A stretch of 64,000 nt of DNA from Muricea muricata (Eukaryota; Cnidaria; Anthozoa; Malacalcyonacea; Plexauridae). Position 1 is the first letter of the stretch; each line of letters opens with the position of its first letter. The DNA is taken from NCBI GenBank assembly GCA_963855995.1, contig OY979727.1, positions 5,413,001 to 5,477,000 of the forward strand, in the 5' to 3' direction. Shown in pieces: positions 1 through 13,229 of this stretch. A program made the position numbers and the translations under genes. The notes under the pieces were generated by a model. That model ran no database searches. It saw nothing but the letters and a program-made list of their open reading frames with translations, and had not been told where the DNA came from.

Positions 1-1936
1 GCTTCTCACTTCAACATGTTATTTTGGTCGTGACAATAGTTTGAGTGCCGAAAACATGATTCCTGACTTGCTAAGTTCTCTACTTTCAATTTAGAAAGTC
101 TCTTTTAGGTCCGTGATTGCAATATATCATTGCGCTCAACTCATTCAGTTTGGCCCTTAAAACATCATTTTAAGCTCCAAAACGTTGCCGTGATCGATTT
201 AAGACGGCAGTTTTTAGTTGATAATTTGAGCATGTTTTTACGCTCAAATCGCTTTAAAAGCGCTTAAAACCCGTTTTTAATGATTCTAAGATCGTTTCTG
301 TTCTGTTTCGAGGTGGGTTGTAAGCTTCTCACTTCAACATGTTATTTTGCTCTTGACGATAGTTTGAGTGACGAAAACAAGATTCCTGACTTACTAAGTT
401 CTCCAACTTCCATTTAGAAAGTCCCTTTTAGGTCCGTGATTGCAATATATCATTGCGCTCAACTCGTTCAGTTGGGCCCTGAAAAAATCATTTTAAGCTC
501 TAAAACGTTGGTGTGATCGATTTAAGACGGCAGTTTTTAGTAGATCATTTCAGCATTTTTTTACGCTAAAATCGCTTCAGAGCGCTTAAAACGCGTTTTT
601 AATGTTTCTAAGATCGTTTCTTTTCTGTTTCAAAGAAAGTTGTAAGCTTCTAACTTCAACATGTTATTTTGCTCGTGACAATAATTTGAGTGCGGAAAAC
701 ATGATTCCTGACTTGCTAAGTTCTCTAATTTCCATTTAGAAAGTCCCTTTTAGGTCCGTGATTTCAATATACTATTGCGCTCAACTCATTCAGTTTGGCC
801 CTTAAATTATCATTTTAAGCTCCAAAACGTTGGCGTGATTGATTTAAGGCGGCAGTTTTTAGTTGATCATTTGAGCATGTTTTTACGCTCAAACCGCTTC
901 AAAAGCGCTTAAAACGCGTTTTTAATGCTTCTAAGATCGTTTCTTTTCTGTTTCAAAGTAAGTTGTAAGCTTCTAACTTCAACATGTTATTTTGCTCGTG
1001 ACAATAATTTGAGTTCCGAAAACAGGATTCCTGACTTGCTAAGTTCTCTAACTTCGATTTAGAAAGTCCCTTTTAGGTCCGTGATTGCAATATATCATTG
1101 CGCTCAACTCGTTCAGTTTGGCCCTAAAAACATCATTTTAAGCTCTAAAACAGTTGCGTGATCGATTTAAGACGGCAGTTTTTAGTTGATCATTTGAGCT
1201 GGTTTTTACGCTCAAATCGCTTTAAAAGCACTTAAAACGCGTTTTTAATGATTGTAAGATCGTTTCTTTTCTGTGTCAAAGCAAGTTGTAAGCTTCTCAC
1301 TTCAACATGGTATTTTGCTCGTGACAATAGTTTGAGTGCGGAAAACATGATTCCTGACTTGCTAAGTTATTCTAATTTGCATTTAGATAGTCCCTTTTAG
1401 GTCCGTGATTGCAATATATCATTGCGCTGAACTCGTTCAGTATTGCTCTAAAAACATCATTTTAAGCTCTAAAACAGTGGCGTGATCGATTTAAGACGGC
1501 AGTTTTTAGTTGATCATTTCAGCATGTTTTTACGCTCAAATCGCTTCAAAAGCGCTTAAAACGCGTTTTTAATAATTGTAAGATCGTTTCTTTTCTGTCT
1601 CAAAGCAAGTTGCAAGCTTCTCACTTCAACATGTTATTTTGCTCATGACAATAGTTTGAGTGCCGAAAACATGATTCCTGACTTGCTAAGTTCTCTACTT
1701 TCAATTTAGAAAGTCCCTTTTAGGTCTGTGATTGCAATATATCATTGCGCTCAACTCGTTCAGTTTGGCCCTGAAAACATCATTTTAAGCTCCAAAACGT
1801 TGCCGTGATCGATTTAAGACGGCAGTTTTTAGTTGATCATTTGAGCTTGTTTTTACGCTCAAATCGCGTTAAAAGCGTTAAAAACGCGTTTTTAATGATT
1901 GTAAAATCGTTTCTTTTCTGTCTCAAAGCAAGTTGT
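1..1936 (+). repeat. Left-edge hexamer HOR, copy 1 (6 monomers)
   Basis: Six monomers, the first missing two bases at the window edge. The segment 1 to about 905 is repeated at 1939 to about 2860, an offset of 1938 bp (6 x 323). Shared private variants include GACTTGC..CTACTTTCAAT with GTCTC, CTTGACGATAG with GAAAACAAG, CGCTTCAGAGCG, and TTCAATATACTATTG. Monomer 5 has an extra base near GTTATTCTAATTTGC (monomer about 324 bp). Box states here run 1,3,3,2,2,2, without the dimeric alternation seen further right. Confidence 0.85.
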
Positions 1937-3227
1937 AAGCTTCTCACTTCAACATGTTATTTTGCTCGTGACAATAGTTTGAGTGCCGAAAACATGATTC
2001 CTGACTTGCTAAGTTCTCTACTTTCAATTTAGAAAGTCTCTTTTAGGTCCGTGATTGCAATATATCATTGCGCTCAACTCATTCAGTTTGGCCCTTAAAA
2101 CATCATTTTAAGCTCCAAAACGTTGCCGTGATCGATTTAAGACGGCAGTTTTTAGTTGATAATTTGAGCATGTTTTTACGCTCAAATCGCTTTAAAAGCG
2201 CTTAAAACCCGTTTTTAATGATTCTAAGATCGTTTCTGTTCTGTTTCGAGGTGGGTTGTAAGCTTCTCACTTCAACATGTTATTTTGCTCTTGACGATAG
2301 TTTGAGTGACGAAAACAAGATTCCTGACTTACTAAGTTCTCCAACTTCCATTTAGAAAGTCCCTTTTAGGTCCGTGATTGCAATATATCATTGCGCTCAA
2401 CTCGTTCAGTTGGGCCCTGAAAAAATCATTTTAAGCTCTAAAACGTTGGTGTGATCGATTTAAGACGGCAGTTTTTAGTAGATGATTTCAGCATTTTTTT
2501 ACGCTAAAATCGCTTCAGAGCGCTTAAAACGCGTTTTTAATGTTTCTAAGATCGTTTCTTTTCTGTTTCAAAGAAAGTTGTAAGCTTCTAACTTCAACAT
2601 GTTATTTTGCTCGTGACAATAATTTGAGTGCGGAAAACATGATTCCTGACTTGCTAAGTTCTCTAATTTCCATTTAGAAAGTCCCTTTTAGGTCCGTGAT
2701 TTCAATATACTATTGCGCTCAACTCATTCAGTTTGGCCCTTAAAACATCATTTTAAGCTCCAAAACGTTGGCGTGATTGATTTAAGGCGGCAGTTTTTAG
2801 TTGATCATTTGAGCATGTTTTTACGCTCAAATCGCTTCAAAAGCGCTTAAAACGCGTTTTTAATGATTGTAAGATCGTTTCATTTCTGTCTCAAAGAAGG
2901 TTGTAAGCTTCTCACTTCAACATGTTATTTTGCTTGTGACGATAATTTGAGTTCCGAAAACATGATTCCTGACTTGCTAAGTTCTCTACTTTCAATTTAG
3001 AAAGTCCCTTTTAGGTCCGTGATTGCAATATATCATTGCGCTGAACTCATTCAGTTTGGCCCTAAAAACATCATTTTAAGCTCTAAAACAGTGGCGTGAT
3101 CGATTTAAGACGGCAGTTTTTAGTTGATCATTTGAGCATGTTTTTACGCTCAAATCGCTTCAAAAGCGCTTAAAACGCGTTTTTAATGATTGTAAGATCG
3201 TTTCTTTTCTGTCTCAAAGAAGGTTGT
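1937..3227 (+). repeat. Hexamer copy 2, partial, then irregular monomers
   Basis: The first three monomers (1937 to about 2860) repeat monomers 1-3 of the window almost base for base. The match then breaks near AATGATTGTAAG (about 2862), where copy 1 has AATGCTTCTAAG. The fourth monomer (about 2906-3227) mixes GACGATAATTTGAGTTCCG with CTACTTTCAAT and ends in box state 2, as do its neighbours. It looks like an unequal-exchange product. Confidence 0.75.
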
Positions 3228-3873
3228 AAGCTTCTCACTTCAACATGTTATTTTGCTCGTGACGATAATTTGAGTTCCGAAAACAGGATTCCTTACTTGC
3301 TAAGTTCTCCAACTTCCATTTAGAAAGTCCCTTTTAGGTCCGTGATTGCAAGATATCATTGCGCTCAACTCGTTCAGTTTGGCCCTAAAAACATCATTTT
3401 AAGCTCTAAAACAGTGGCGTGATCGATTTAAGACGGCTTTTTTTAGTTGATCATTTGAGCATGTTTTTACAATCAAATCGCTTTAAAAGCGCTTAAAACG
3501 CGTTTTTAATGATTGTAAGATCGTTTCTTTTCTGTCTCAAAGAAGGTTGTAAGCTTCTCACTTCAACATGTTATTTTGCTCGTAACAATAGTTTGAGTGC
3601 CGAAAACATGATTCCTGACTTGCTAAGTTCTCTAGTTTCAATTTAGAAAGTCCCTTTTAGGTCCGTGATTGCAATATATCATTGCGCTCAACTCATTCAG
3701 TTTGGCCCTTAAAACATCATTTTAAGCTCCAAAACGTTGCCGTGATCGATTTAAGACGGAAGTTTTTACTTGATAATTTCAGCATTTTTTTACCCTCAAA
3801 TCGCTTTAAAAGCGTTTAAAACGCGTTTTTAATGATTCTAAGATCGTTTCTGTTCTGTTTCGAGGTGGGTTGT
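3228..3873 (+). repeat. 646-bp dimer, copy 1
   Basis: Two monomers, box states 2 then 1. Private variants shared with the next copy are GGATTCCTTACTTGC, GCAAGATATCATTGC, TTTTTACAATCAAAT, CTCGTAACAATAG and GGAAGTTTTTACTTGATAATTTC. Copy 1 has GACGGCTTTTTTTAG where copy 2 has GACGGCTGTTTTTAG. Confidence 0.88.
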
Positions 3874-4519
3874 AAGCTTCTCACTTCAACATGTTATTTT
3901 GCTCGTGACGATAATTTGAGTTCCGAAAACAGGATTCCTTACTTGCTAAGTTCTCCAACTTCCATTTAGAAAGTCCCTTTTAGGTCCGTGATTGCAAGAT
4001 ATCATTGCGCTCAACTCGTTCAGTTTGGCCCTAAAAACATCATTTTAAGCTCTAAAACAGTGGCGTGATCGATTTAAGACGGCTGTTTTTAGTTGATCAT
4101 TTGAGCATGTTTTTACAATCAAATCGCTTTAAAAGCGCTTAAAACGCGTTTTTAATGATTGTAAGATCGTTTCTTTTCTGTCTCAAAGAAGGTTGTAAGC
4201 TTCTCACTTCAACATGTTATTTTGCTCGTAACAATAGTTTGAGTGCCGAAAACATGATTCCTGACTTGCTAAGTTCTCTAGTTTCAATTTAGAAAGTCCC
4301 TTTTAGGTCCGTGATTGCAATATATCATTGCGCTCAACTCATTCAGTTTGGCCCTTAAAACATCATTTTAAGCTCCAAAACGTTGCCGTGATCGATTTAA
4401 GACGGAAGTTTTTACTTGATAATTTCAGCATTTTTTTACCCTCAAATCGCTTTAAAAGCGTTTAAAACGCGTTTTTAATGATTCTAAGATCGTTTCTGTT
4501 CTGTTTCGAGGTGGGTTGT
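3874..4519 (+). repeat. 646-bp dimer, copy 2
   Basis: A nearly identical repeat of 3228-3873. A third, more diverged start follows at 4520 (GGATTCCTTACTTGC and GCAAGATATC are still present), but its second monomer is already different, so only about 2.5 dimers exist. Confidence 0.88.
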
Positions 4520-7500
4520 AAGCTTTTCACTTCAACATGTTATTTTGCTCGTGACGATAATTTGAGTTCCGAAAAAAGGATTCCTTACTTGCTAAGTTCT
4601 CCAACTTCCATTTAGAAAGTCCCTTTTAGGTCCGTGATTGCAAGATATCATTGCGCTCAACTCGTTCAGTTTGGCCCTAAAAACATCATTTTAAGCTGTA
4701 AAACAGTGGCGTGATCGGATTAAGACGGCTGTTTTTAGTTGATCATTTGAGCATATTTTTAAAATCAAATCGCTTTAAAAGCGCTCAAAACGCGTTTTTA
4801 ATGATTGTAAGATCGTTTCTTTTCTGTCTCAAACAAGGTTGTAAGCTTCTCACTTCAACATGTTATTTTGCTCGTGACAATAGTTTGAGTGCCGAAAACA
4901 TGATTCCTGACTTGCTAAGTTCTCTAGTTTCCATTTAGAAAGTCCCTTTTAGGTCCGTGATTGCAATATATCATTGCGCTCAACTCGTTCAGTTGAACCC
5001 TGAAAAAATCATTTTAAGCTCTAAAACGTTGGCGTGATCGATTTAAGACGGCAGTTTTTAGTAGATCATTTGAGCATGTTTTTACGCTCAAATCGCTTTA
5101 AAAGCGCTTAAAACCCGTTTTTAATGATTCTAAGATCGTTTCTGTTCTATTTCGAGGTGGGTTGTAAGCTTCTCACTTCAACATGTTATTTTGCTCGTGA
5201 CGATAGTTTTAGTGACGAAAACAGGATTCCTGACTTACTAAGTTCTCCCACTTCCATTTAGAAAGTCGCTTTTAGGTCCGTGATTGCAATATATCATTGC
5301 GCTCAACTCGTTCAGTTGGGCCCTGAAAAAATCATTTTAAGCTCTAAAACGTTGGCGTGATCGATTTAAGACGGCAGTTTTTAGTAGATCATTTGAGCAT
5401 GTTTTTACGCTAAAATCGCTTCAAAGCGCTTAAAACGCGTTTTTAATGCTTCTAAGATCGTTTCTTTTCTGTTTCAAAGTAAGTTGTAAGCTTCTAACTT
5501 CAACATGTTATTTTGCTCGTGACAATAATTTGAGTGCGGAAAACATGATTCCTGACTTGCTAAGTTCTCTAATTTCCATTTAGAAAGTCCCTTTTAGGTC
5601 CGTGATTGCAATATATCATTGCGCTCAACTCATTCAGTTTTGCCCTTAAAACATCATTTTAAGCTCCAAAACGTTGCCGTGATCGATTTAAGACGGCAGT
5701 TTTTAGTTGATAATTTGAGCATGTTTTTACGCTCAAATCGCTTTAAAAGCGCTTAAAACGCGTTTTTAATGATTCTAAGCTCGTTTCTGTTCTTTTTCGA
5801 GGAGGGTTGTAAGGTTCTCACTTCAACATGTTATTTTGCTCGTGACGATAATTTGAGTTCCGAAAACAGGATTCCTGACTTGCTAAGTTCTCCAACTTCC
5901 ATTTAGAAAGTCCCTTTTAGGTCCGTGATTGCAATATATCATTGCGCTCAACTCGTTCAGTTTGGCCCTAAAAACATCATTTTAAGCTCTAAAACAGTGG
6001 CGTGATCGATTTAAGACGGCAGTTTTTAGTTGATCATTTGAGCATGTTTTTACGCTCAAATCGCTTTAAAAGCGCTTAAAACGCGTTTTTAATGATTGTA
6101 AGATCGTTTCTTTTCTGTCTCAAAAAAGTTGTAAGCTTCTCACTTCAACATGTTATTTTGCTCGTGACAATAGTTTGAGTGCGGAAAACATGATTCCTGA
6201 CTTGCTAAGTTCTATAATTTCCATTTAGAAAGTCCCTTTTAGGTCCGTGATTGCAATATATCATTGCGCTCAACTCATTCAGGTTGGCCCTGAAAACATC
6301 ATTTTCAGCTCTAAAACGTTTCCGTGATCGATTTAAGACGGCAGTTTTTAATTAATAATTTGAGCATGTTTTTACGCTCAAATCGCTTTTAAAGCGCTTA
6401 AAACGCGTTTTTAATGATTCTAAGCTCGTTTCTGTTCTGTTTCGAGGTGGGTTGTAAGCTTCTCACTTCAACATGTTATTTTGCTCGTGACGATAATTTG
6501 AGTTCCGAAAACAGGATTCAAGACTCGCTAAGTTCTCAAACTTCCATTTGGAAAGTCCCTTTTAGGTCCGTGATTGCAATATATCATTGCGCTCAACTCG
6601 TTCAGTTTGGCCCTAAAAACATCATTTTAAGCTGTAAAACAGTGGCGTGATCGGATTAAGACGGCTGTTTTTAGTTGATCATTTGAGCATGTTTTTACAA
6701 TCAAATCGCTTTAAAAGCGCTCAAAACGCGTTTTTAATGATTGTAAGATCGTTTCTTTTCTGTCTCAAAGAAGGTTGTAAGCTTCTCACTTCAACATGTT
6801 ATTTTGCTCATGACAATAGTTTGAGTGCCGAAAACATGATTCCTGACTTGCTAAGTTCTCTAGTTTCAATTTAGAAAGTTCCTTTTAGGTCCGTGATTGC
6901 AATATATCATTGCGCTCAACTCATTCAGTTTGGCCCTTAAAACATCATTTTAAGCTCCAAAAGGTTGCCGTGATCGATTTAAGACGGCAGTTTTTAGTTG
7001 ATAATTTGAGCATGTTTTTACGCTCAAATCGCTTTAAAAGCGCTTAAAACCCGTTTTTAATGCTTCTAAGATCGTTTCTTTTCTGTTTCAAAGTAAGTTG
7101 TAAGCTTGTAATTTCAACATGGTAATTTGCTCGTGACAATATTTTGAGTGCGGAAAACATGATTCCTGACTTGCTAAGTTCTCTAATTTCCATTTAGAAA
7201 GTCCCGTTTAGGTCCGTGATTGCAATATATCATTGCGCTCAACTCATTCAGTTTTGCCCTTAAAACATCATTTGAAGCTCCAAAACGTTGCCGTGATCGA
7301 TTTAAGACGGCAGTTTTTAGTTGATAATTTGAGCATGTTTTTACGCTCAAATCGCTTTAAAAGCGCTTTAAACGCGTTTTTAATGATTCTAAGCTCGTTT
7401 CTGTTCTGTTTCGAGGTGGGTTGTAAACTTCTCACTTCAACATGTTATTTTGCTCGTGACGATAATTTGAGTTCCGAAAACAGGATTCCTGACCTGCTAA

Positions 7501-9035
7501 GTTCTCCAACTTCCATTTAGAAAGTCCCTTTTAGGTCCGTGATTGCAATATATCATTGCGCTCAAATCGTTCAGTTTGGCCCTAAAAACATCATTTTAAG
7601 CTCTAAAACAGTAGCGTGATCGATTTAAGACGGCAGTTTTTAGTTGATCATTTGAGCATGTTTTTACGTTCAAATCGCTTTAAAAGCGCTTAAAACGCGT
7701 TTTTAATGATTGTAAGATCGTTTCTTTTCTGTCTCAAAGCAACTTGTAAGCTTCTCACTTCAACATGTTATTTTGCTCGTGACAATAGTTTAGTGCCGAA
7801 AACATGATTCCTGACTTGCTAAGTTCTCTAGTTTCAATTTAGAAAGTCCCTTTTAAGTCCGTGATTGCAATATATCATTGCGCTCAACTCATTCAGTTTG
7901 GCCCTTAAAACATCATTTTAAGCTCCAAAACGTTGCCGTGATCGATTTAAGACGGCAGTTATTAGTTGATAATTTGAGCATGTTTTTACGCTCAAATCGC
8001 TTTAAAAGCGCTTAAAACCCGTTTTTAATGATTCTAAGATCGTTTCTGTTCTTTTTCGAGGTGGGTTGTAACCTTCTCACTTCAACATGTTATTTTGCTC
8101 TTGACGATAGTTTGAGTGACGAAAACAGGATTCCTGACTTACTAAATTCTCCAACTTCCATTTAGAAAGTCGCTTTTAGGTCCGTGATTGCAATATATCA
8201 TTGCGCTCAACTCCTTCAGTTGGGCCCTGAAAAAATCATTTTAAGCTCTAAAACGTTGGCGTGATCGATTTAAGACGGCAGTTTTTAGTAGATCATTTGA
8301 GCATGTTTTTACGCTAAAATCGCTTCAAAGCGCTTAAAACGCGTTTTTAATGCTTCTAAGATCGTTTCTTTTCTGTTTCAAAGTAAGTTGTAAGCTTCTA
8401 ACTTCAACATGTTATTTTGCTCGTGACAATAATTTGAGTGCGGAAAACATGATTCCTGACTTGCTAAGTTCTCTAATTTCCATTTAGAAAGTCCCTTTTA
8501 GGTCCGTGATTGCAATATATCATTGCGCTCAACTCATTCAGTTTTGCCCTTAAAACATCATTTTAAGCTCCAAAACGTTGCCGTGATCGATATAAAACGG
8601 CAGTTTTTACTTGATAATTTGAACATATTTTTACGCTCAAATCGCTTTAAAAGCGCTTAAAACGCGTTTTTAATGATTCTAAGATCGTTTCTGTTCTGTT
8701 TCGAGGTGGGTTGTAAACTTCTCACTTCAACATGTTATTTTGCTCGTGACGATAATTTGAGTTCCGAAAACAGGATTCCTGATTTGCTAAGTTCCCAACT
8801 TCCATTTAGAAAGTCCCTTTTAGGTCCGTGATTGCTATATATCATTGCGCTCAACTCATTCAGTTTGGCCCTAAAAACATCATTTTAAGCTCTAAAACAG
8901 TGGCGTGATCGATTTAAGACGGCAGTTTTTAGTTGATCATTTGAGCAAGTTTTAACGCTCAAATCGCTTCAAAGCGCTTAAAACGCGTTTTTAATGCTTC
9001 TAAGATCGTTTCTTTTCTGTTTCAAAGTAAGTTGT
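4520..9035 (+). repeat. Scrambled left-family segment (14 monomers)
   Basis: The 4516 bp here are the same length as one left 14-mer, but the class order is irregular: b, c/d chimera, d, a, b, c, b, c, a, b, c, d, a, e. The last six monomers match the final six positions of the canonical 14-mer. The monomer 6779-7101 is chimeric: it carries class c markers (CATGACAATAG, GTTCC, AAAGGTTGCC, AAACCCG) up to about 7052 and class d markers (AATGCTTCT, TTTCAAAGTAAG) from 7063. It is the only break in box alternation between 3.5 and 33 kb. Confidence 0.75.
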
Positions 9036-10004
9036 AAGCTTCTAACTTCAACATGTTATTTTGCTCGTGACAATAATTTGAGTGCGGAAAACATGATTCC
9101 TGACTTGCTAAGTTCTCTAATTTCCATTTACAAAGTCCCTTTTAGGTCCGTGATTGCAATATATCATTGCGCTCAACTCATTCAGTTTTGCCCTTAAAAC
9201 ATCATTTTAAGCTCCAAAACGTTGCCGTGATCGATTTAAGACGGCAGTTTTTAGTTGATAATTTGAGCATGTTTTTACGCTCAAATCGCTTTAAAAGCGC
9301 TTAAAACGCGTTTTTAATGATTCTAAGCTCGTTTCTGTTCTGTTTCGAGGAGGGTTGTAAGGTTCTCACTTCAACATGTTATTTTGCTCGTGACGATAAT
9401 TTGAGTTCCGAAAACAGGATTCCTGACCTGCTAAGTTCTCCAACTTCCATTTAGAAAGTCCCTTTTAGGTCCGTGATTGCAATATATCATTGCGCTCAAA
9501 TCGTTCAGTTTGGCCCTAAAAACATCATTTTAAGCTCTAAAACAGTAGCGTGATCGATTTAAGACGGCAGTTTTTAGTTGATCATTTGAGCATGTTTTTA
9601 CGTTCAAATCGCTTTAAAAGCGCTTAAAACGCGTTTTTAATGATTGTAAGATCGTTTCTTTTCTGTCTCAAAGAAGGTTGTAAGCTTCTCACTTCAACAT
9701 GTTATTTTGCTCATGACAATAGTTTGAGTGCCGAAAACATGATTCCTGACTTGCTAAGTTCTCTAGTTTCAATTTAGAAAGTTCCTTTTAGGTCCGTGAT
9801 TGCAATATATCATTGCGCTCAACTCATTCAGTTTGGCCCTTAAAACATCATTTTAAGCTCCAAAAGGTTGCCGTGATCGATTTAAGACGGCAGTTTTTAG
9901 TTGATAATTTGAGCATGTTTTTACGCTCAAATCGCTTTAAAAGCGCTTAAAACCCGTTTTTAATGATTCTAAGATCGTTTCTGTTCTGTTTCGAGGTGGG
10001 TTGT

Positions 10005-13000
10005 AAGCTTCTCACTTCAACATGTTATTTTGCTCGTGACGATAGTTTGAGTGACGAAAACAGGATTCCTGACTTACTAACTTCTCCAACTTCCATTTAG
10101 AAAGTCGCTTTTAGGTCCGTGATTGCAATATATCATTGCGCTCAACTCGTTCAGTTGGGCCCTGAAAAAATCACTTTAAGCTCTAAAACGTTGGCGTGAT
10201 CGATTTAAGACGGCAGTTTTTAGTAGATCATTTGAGCATGTTTTTACGCTAAAATCGCTTCAAAGCGCTTAAAACGCGTTTTTAATGCTTCTAAGATCGT
10301 TTCTTTTCTGTTTCAAAGCAAGTTGTAAGCTTGTAACTTCAACATGTTATTTTGCTCGTGACAATAATTTGAGTGCGGAAAACATGATTCCTGACTTGCT
10401 AAGTTCTCTAATTTCCATTTAGAAAGTCCCTTTTAGGTCCGTGATTGCAATATATCATTGCGCTCAACTCATTCAGTTTTGCCCTTAAAACATCATTTGA
10501 AGCTCCAAAACGTTGCCGTGATCGATTTAAGACGGCAGTTTTTAGTTGATAATTTGAGCATGTTTTTACGCTCAAATCGCTTTAAAAGCGCTTTAAACGC
10601 GTTTTTAATGATTCTAAGCTCGTTTCTGTTCTGTTTCGAGGTGGGTTGCAAGCTTCTCACTTCAACATGTTATTTTGCTCGTGACGATAATTTGAGTTCC
10701 GAAAACAGGATTCAAGACCTGCTAAGTTCTCAAACTTCCATTTAGAAAGTCCCTTTTAGGTCCGTGATTGCAATATATCATTGCGCTCAACTCGTTCAGT
10801 TTGGCCCTAAAAACATCATTTTAAGCTGTAAAACAGTGGCGTGATCGGATTAAGACGGCTGTTTTTAGTTGATCATTTGAGCATGTTTTTACAATCAAAT
10901 CGCTTTAAAAGCGCTCAAAACGCGTTTTTAATGATTGTAAGATCGTTTCTTTTCTGTCTCAAAGAAGGTTGTAAGCTTCTCACTTCAACATGTTATTTTG
11001 CTCATGACAATAGTTTGAGTGCCGAAAACATGATTCCTGACTTGCTAAGTTCTCTAGTTTCAATTTAGAAAGTTCCTTTTAGGTCCGTGATTGCAATATA
11101 TCATTGCGCTCAACTCATTCAGTTTGGCCCTTAAAACATCATTTTAAGCTCCAAAAGGTTGCCGTGATCGATTTAAGACGGCAGTTTTTAGTTGATAATT
11201 TGAGCATGTTTTTACGCTCAAATCGCTTTAAAAGCGCTTAAAACCCGTTTTTAATGATTCTAAGATCGTTTCTGTTCTGTTTCGAGGTGGGTTGTAAGCT
11301 TCTCACTTCAACATGTTATTTTGCTCGTGACGATAGTTTGAGTGACGAAAACAGGATTCCTGACTTACTAACTTCTCCAACTTCCATTTAGAAAGTCGCT
11401 TTTAGGTCCGTGATTGCAATATATCATTGCGCTCAACTCGTTCAGTTGGGCCCTGAAAAAATCATTTTAAGCTCTAAAACGTTGGCGTGATCGATTTAAG
11501 ACGGCAGTTTTTAGTAGATCATTTCAGCATGTTTTTACGCTAAAATCGCTTCAAAGCGCTTAAAACGCGTTTTTAATGCTTCTAAGATCGTTTCTTTTCT
11601 GTTTCAAAGTAAGTTGTAAGCTTGTAACTTCAACATGTTATTTTGCTCGTGACAATAATTTGAGTGCGGAAAACATGATTCCTGACTTGCTAAGTTCTCT
11701 AATTTCCATTTAGAAAGTCCCTTTTAGGTCCGTGATTGCAATATATCATTGCGCTCAACTCATTCAGTTTTGCCCTTAAAACATCATTTGAAGCTCCAAA
11801 ACGTTGCCGTGATCGATTTAAGACGGCAGTTTTTAGTTGATAATTTGAGCATGTTTTTACGCTCAAATCGCTTTAAAAGCGCTTTAAACGCGTTTTTAAT
11901 GATTCTAAGCTCGTTTCTGTTCTGTTTCGAGGTGGGTTGTAAGCTTCTCACTTCAACATGTTATTTTGCTCGTGACGATAATTTGAGTTCCGAAAACAGT
12001 ATTCCTGACTTGCTAAGTTCTCCAACTTCCATTTAGAAAGTCCCTTTTAGGTCCGTGATTGCAATATATCATTGCGCTCAAATCGTTCAGTTTGGCCCTA
12101 AAAACATCATTTTAAGCTCTAAAACAGTAGCGTGATCGACTAAGACGGCAGTTTTTAGTTGATCATTTGAGCATGTTTTTACGTTCAAATCGCTTTAAAA
12201 GCGCTTAAAACGCGTTTTTAATGATTGTAAGATCGTTTCTTTTCTGTCTCAAAGCCACTTGTAAGCTTCTCACTTCAACATGTTATTTTGCTCGTGACAA
12301 TAGTTTAGTGCCGAAAACATGATTCCTGACTTGCTAAGTTCTCTAGTTTCAATTTAGAAAGTCCCTTTTAGGTCCGTGATTGCAATATATCATTGCGCTC
12401 AACTCATTCAGTTTGGCCCTTAAAACATCATTTTAAGCTCCAAAACGTTGCCGTGATCGATTTAAGACGGCAGTTATTAGTTGATAATTTGAGCATGTTT
12501 TTACGCTCAAATCGCTTTAAAAGCGCTTAAAACCCGTTTTTAATGATTCTAAGATCGTTTCTGTTCTGTTTCGAGTTGGGTTGTAACCTTCTCACTTCAA
12601 CATGTTATTTTGCTCTTGACGATAGTTTGAGTGACGAAAACAGGATTCCTGACTTACTAAGTTCTCCAACTTCCATTTAGAAAGTCGCTTTTAGGTCCGT
12701 GATTGCAATATATCATTGCGCTCAACTCCTTCAGTTGGGCCCTGAAAAAATCATTTTAAGCTCTAAAACGTTGGCGTGATCGATTTAAGACGGCAGTTTT
12801 TAGTAGATCATTTGAGCATGTTTTTACGCTAAAATCGCTTCAAAGCGCTTAAAACGCGTTTTTAATGCTTCTAAGATCGTTTCTTTTCTGTTTCAAAGTA
12901 AGTTGTAAGCTTCTAACTTCAACATGTTATTTTGCTCGTGACAATAATTTGAGTGCGGAAAACATGATTCCTGACTTGCTAAGTTCTCTAATTTCCATTT

Positions 13001-13229
13001 AGAAAGTCTCTTTTAGGTCCGTGATTGCAATATATCATTGCGCTCAACTCATTCAGTTTTGCCCTTAAAACATCATTTTAAGCTCCAAAACGTTGCCGTG
13101 ATCGATTTAAAACGGCAGTTTTTACTTGATAATTTGAGCATATTTTTACGCTCAAATCGCTTTAAAAGCGCTTAAAACGCGTTTTTAATGATTCTAAGAT
13201 CGTTTCTGTTCTGTTTCGAGGTGGGTTGT
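10005..13229 (+). repeat. 10-monomer segmental duplication, copy 1 (3225 bp)
   Basis: Ten monomers in the order d a1 b c d a1 b c d a2. Its match is the adjacent block 13230-16454 at an offset of exactly 3225 bp. The same monomers appear again about 4513 bp further on, in the next 14-mer. Confidence 0.85.
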
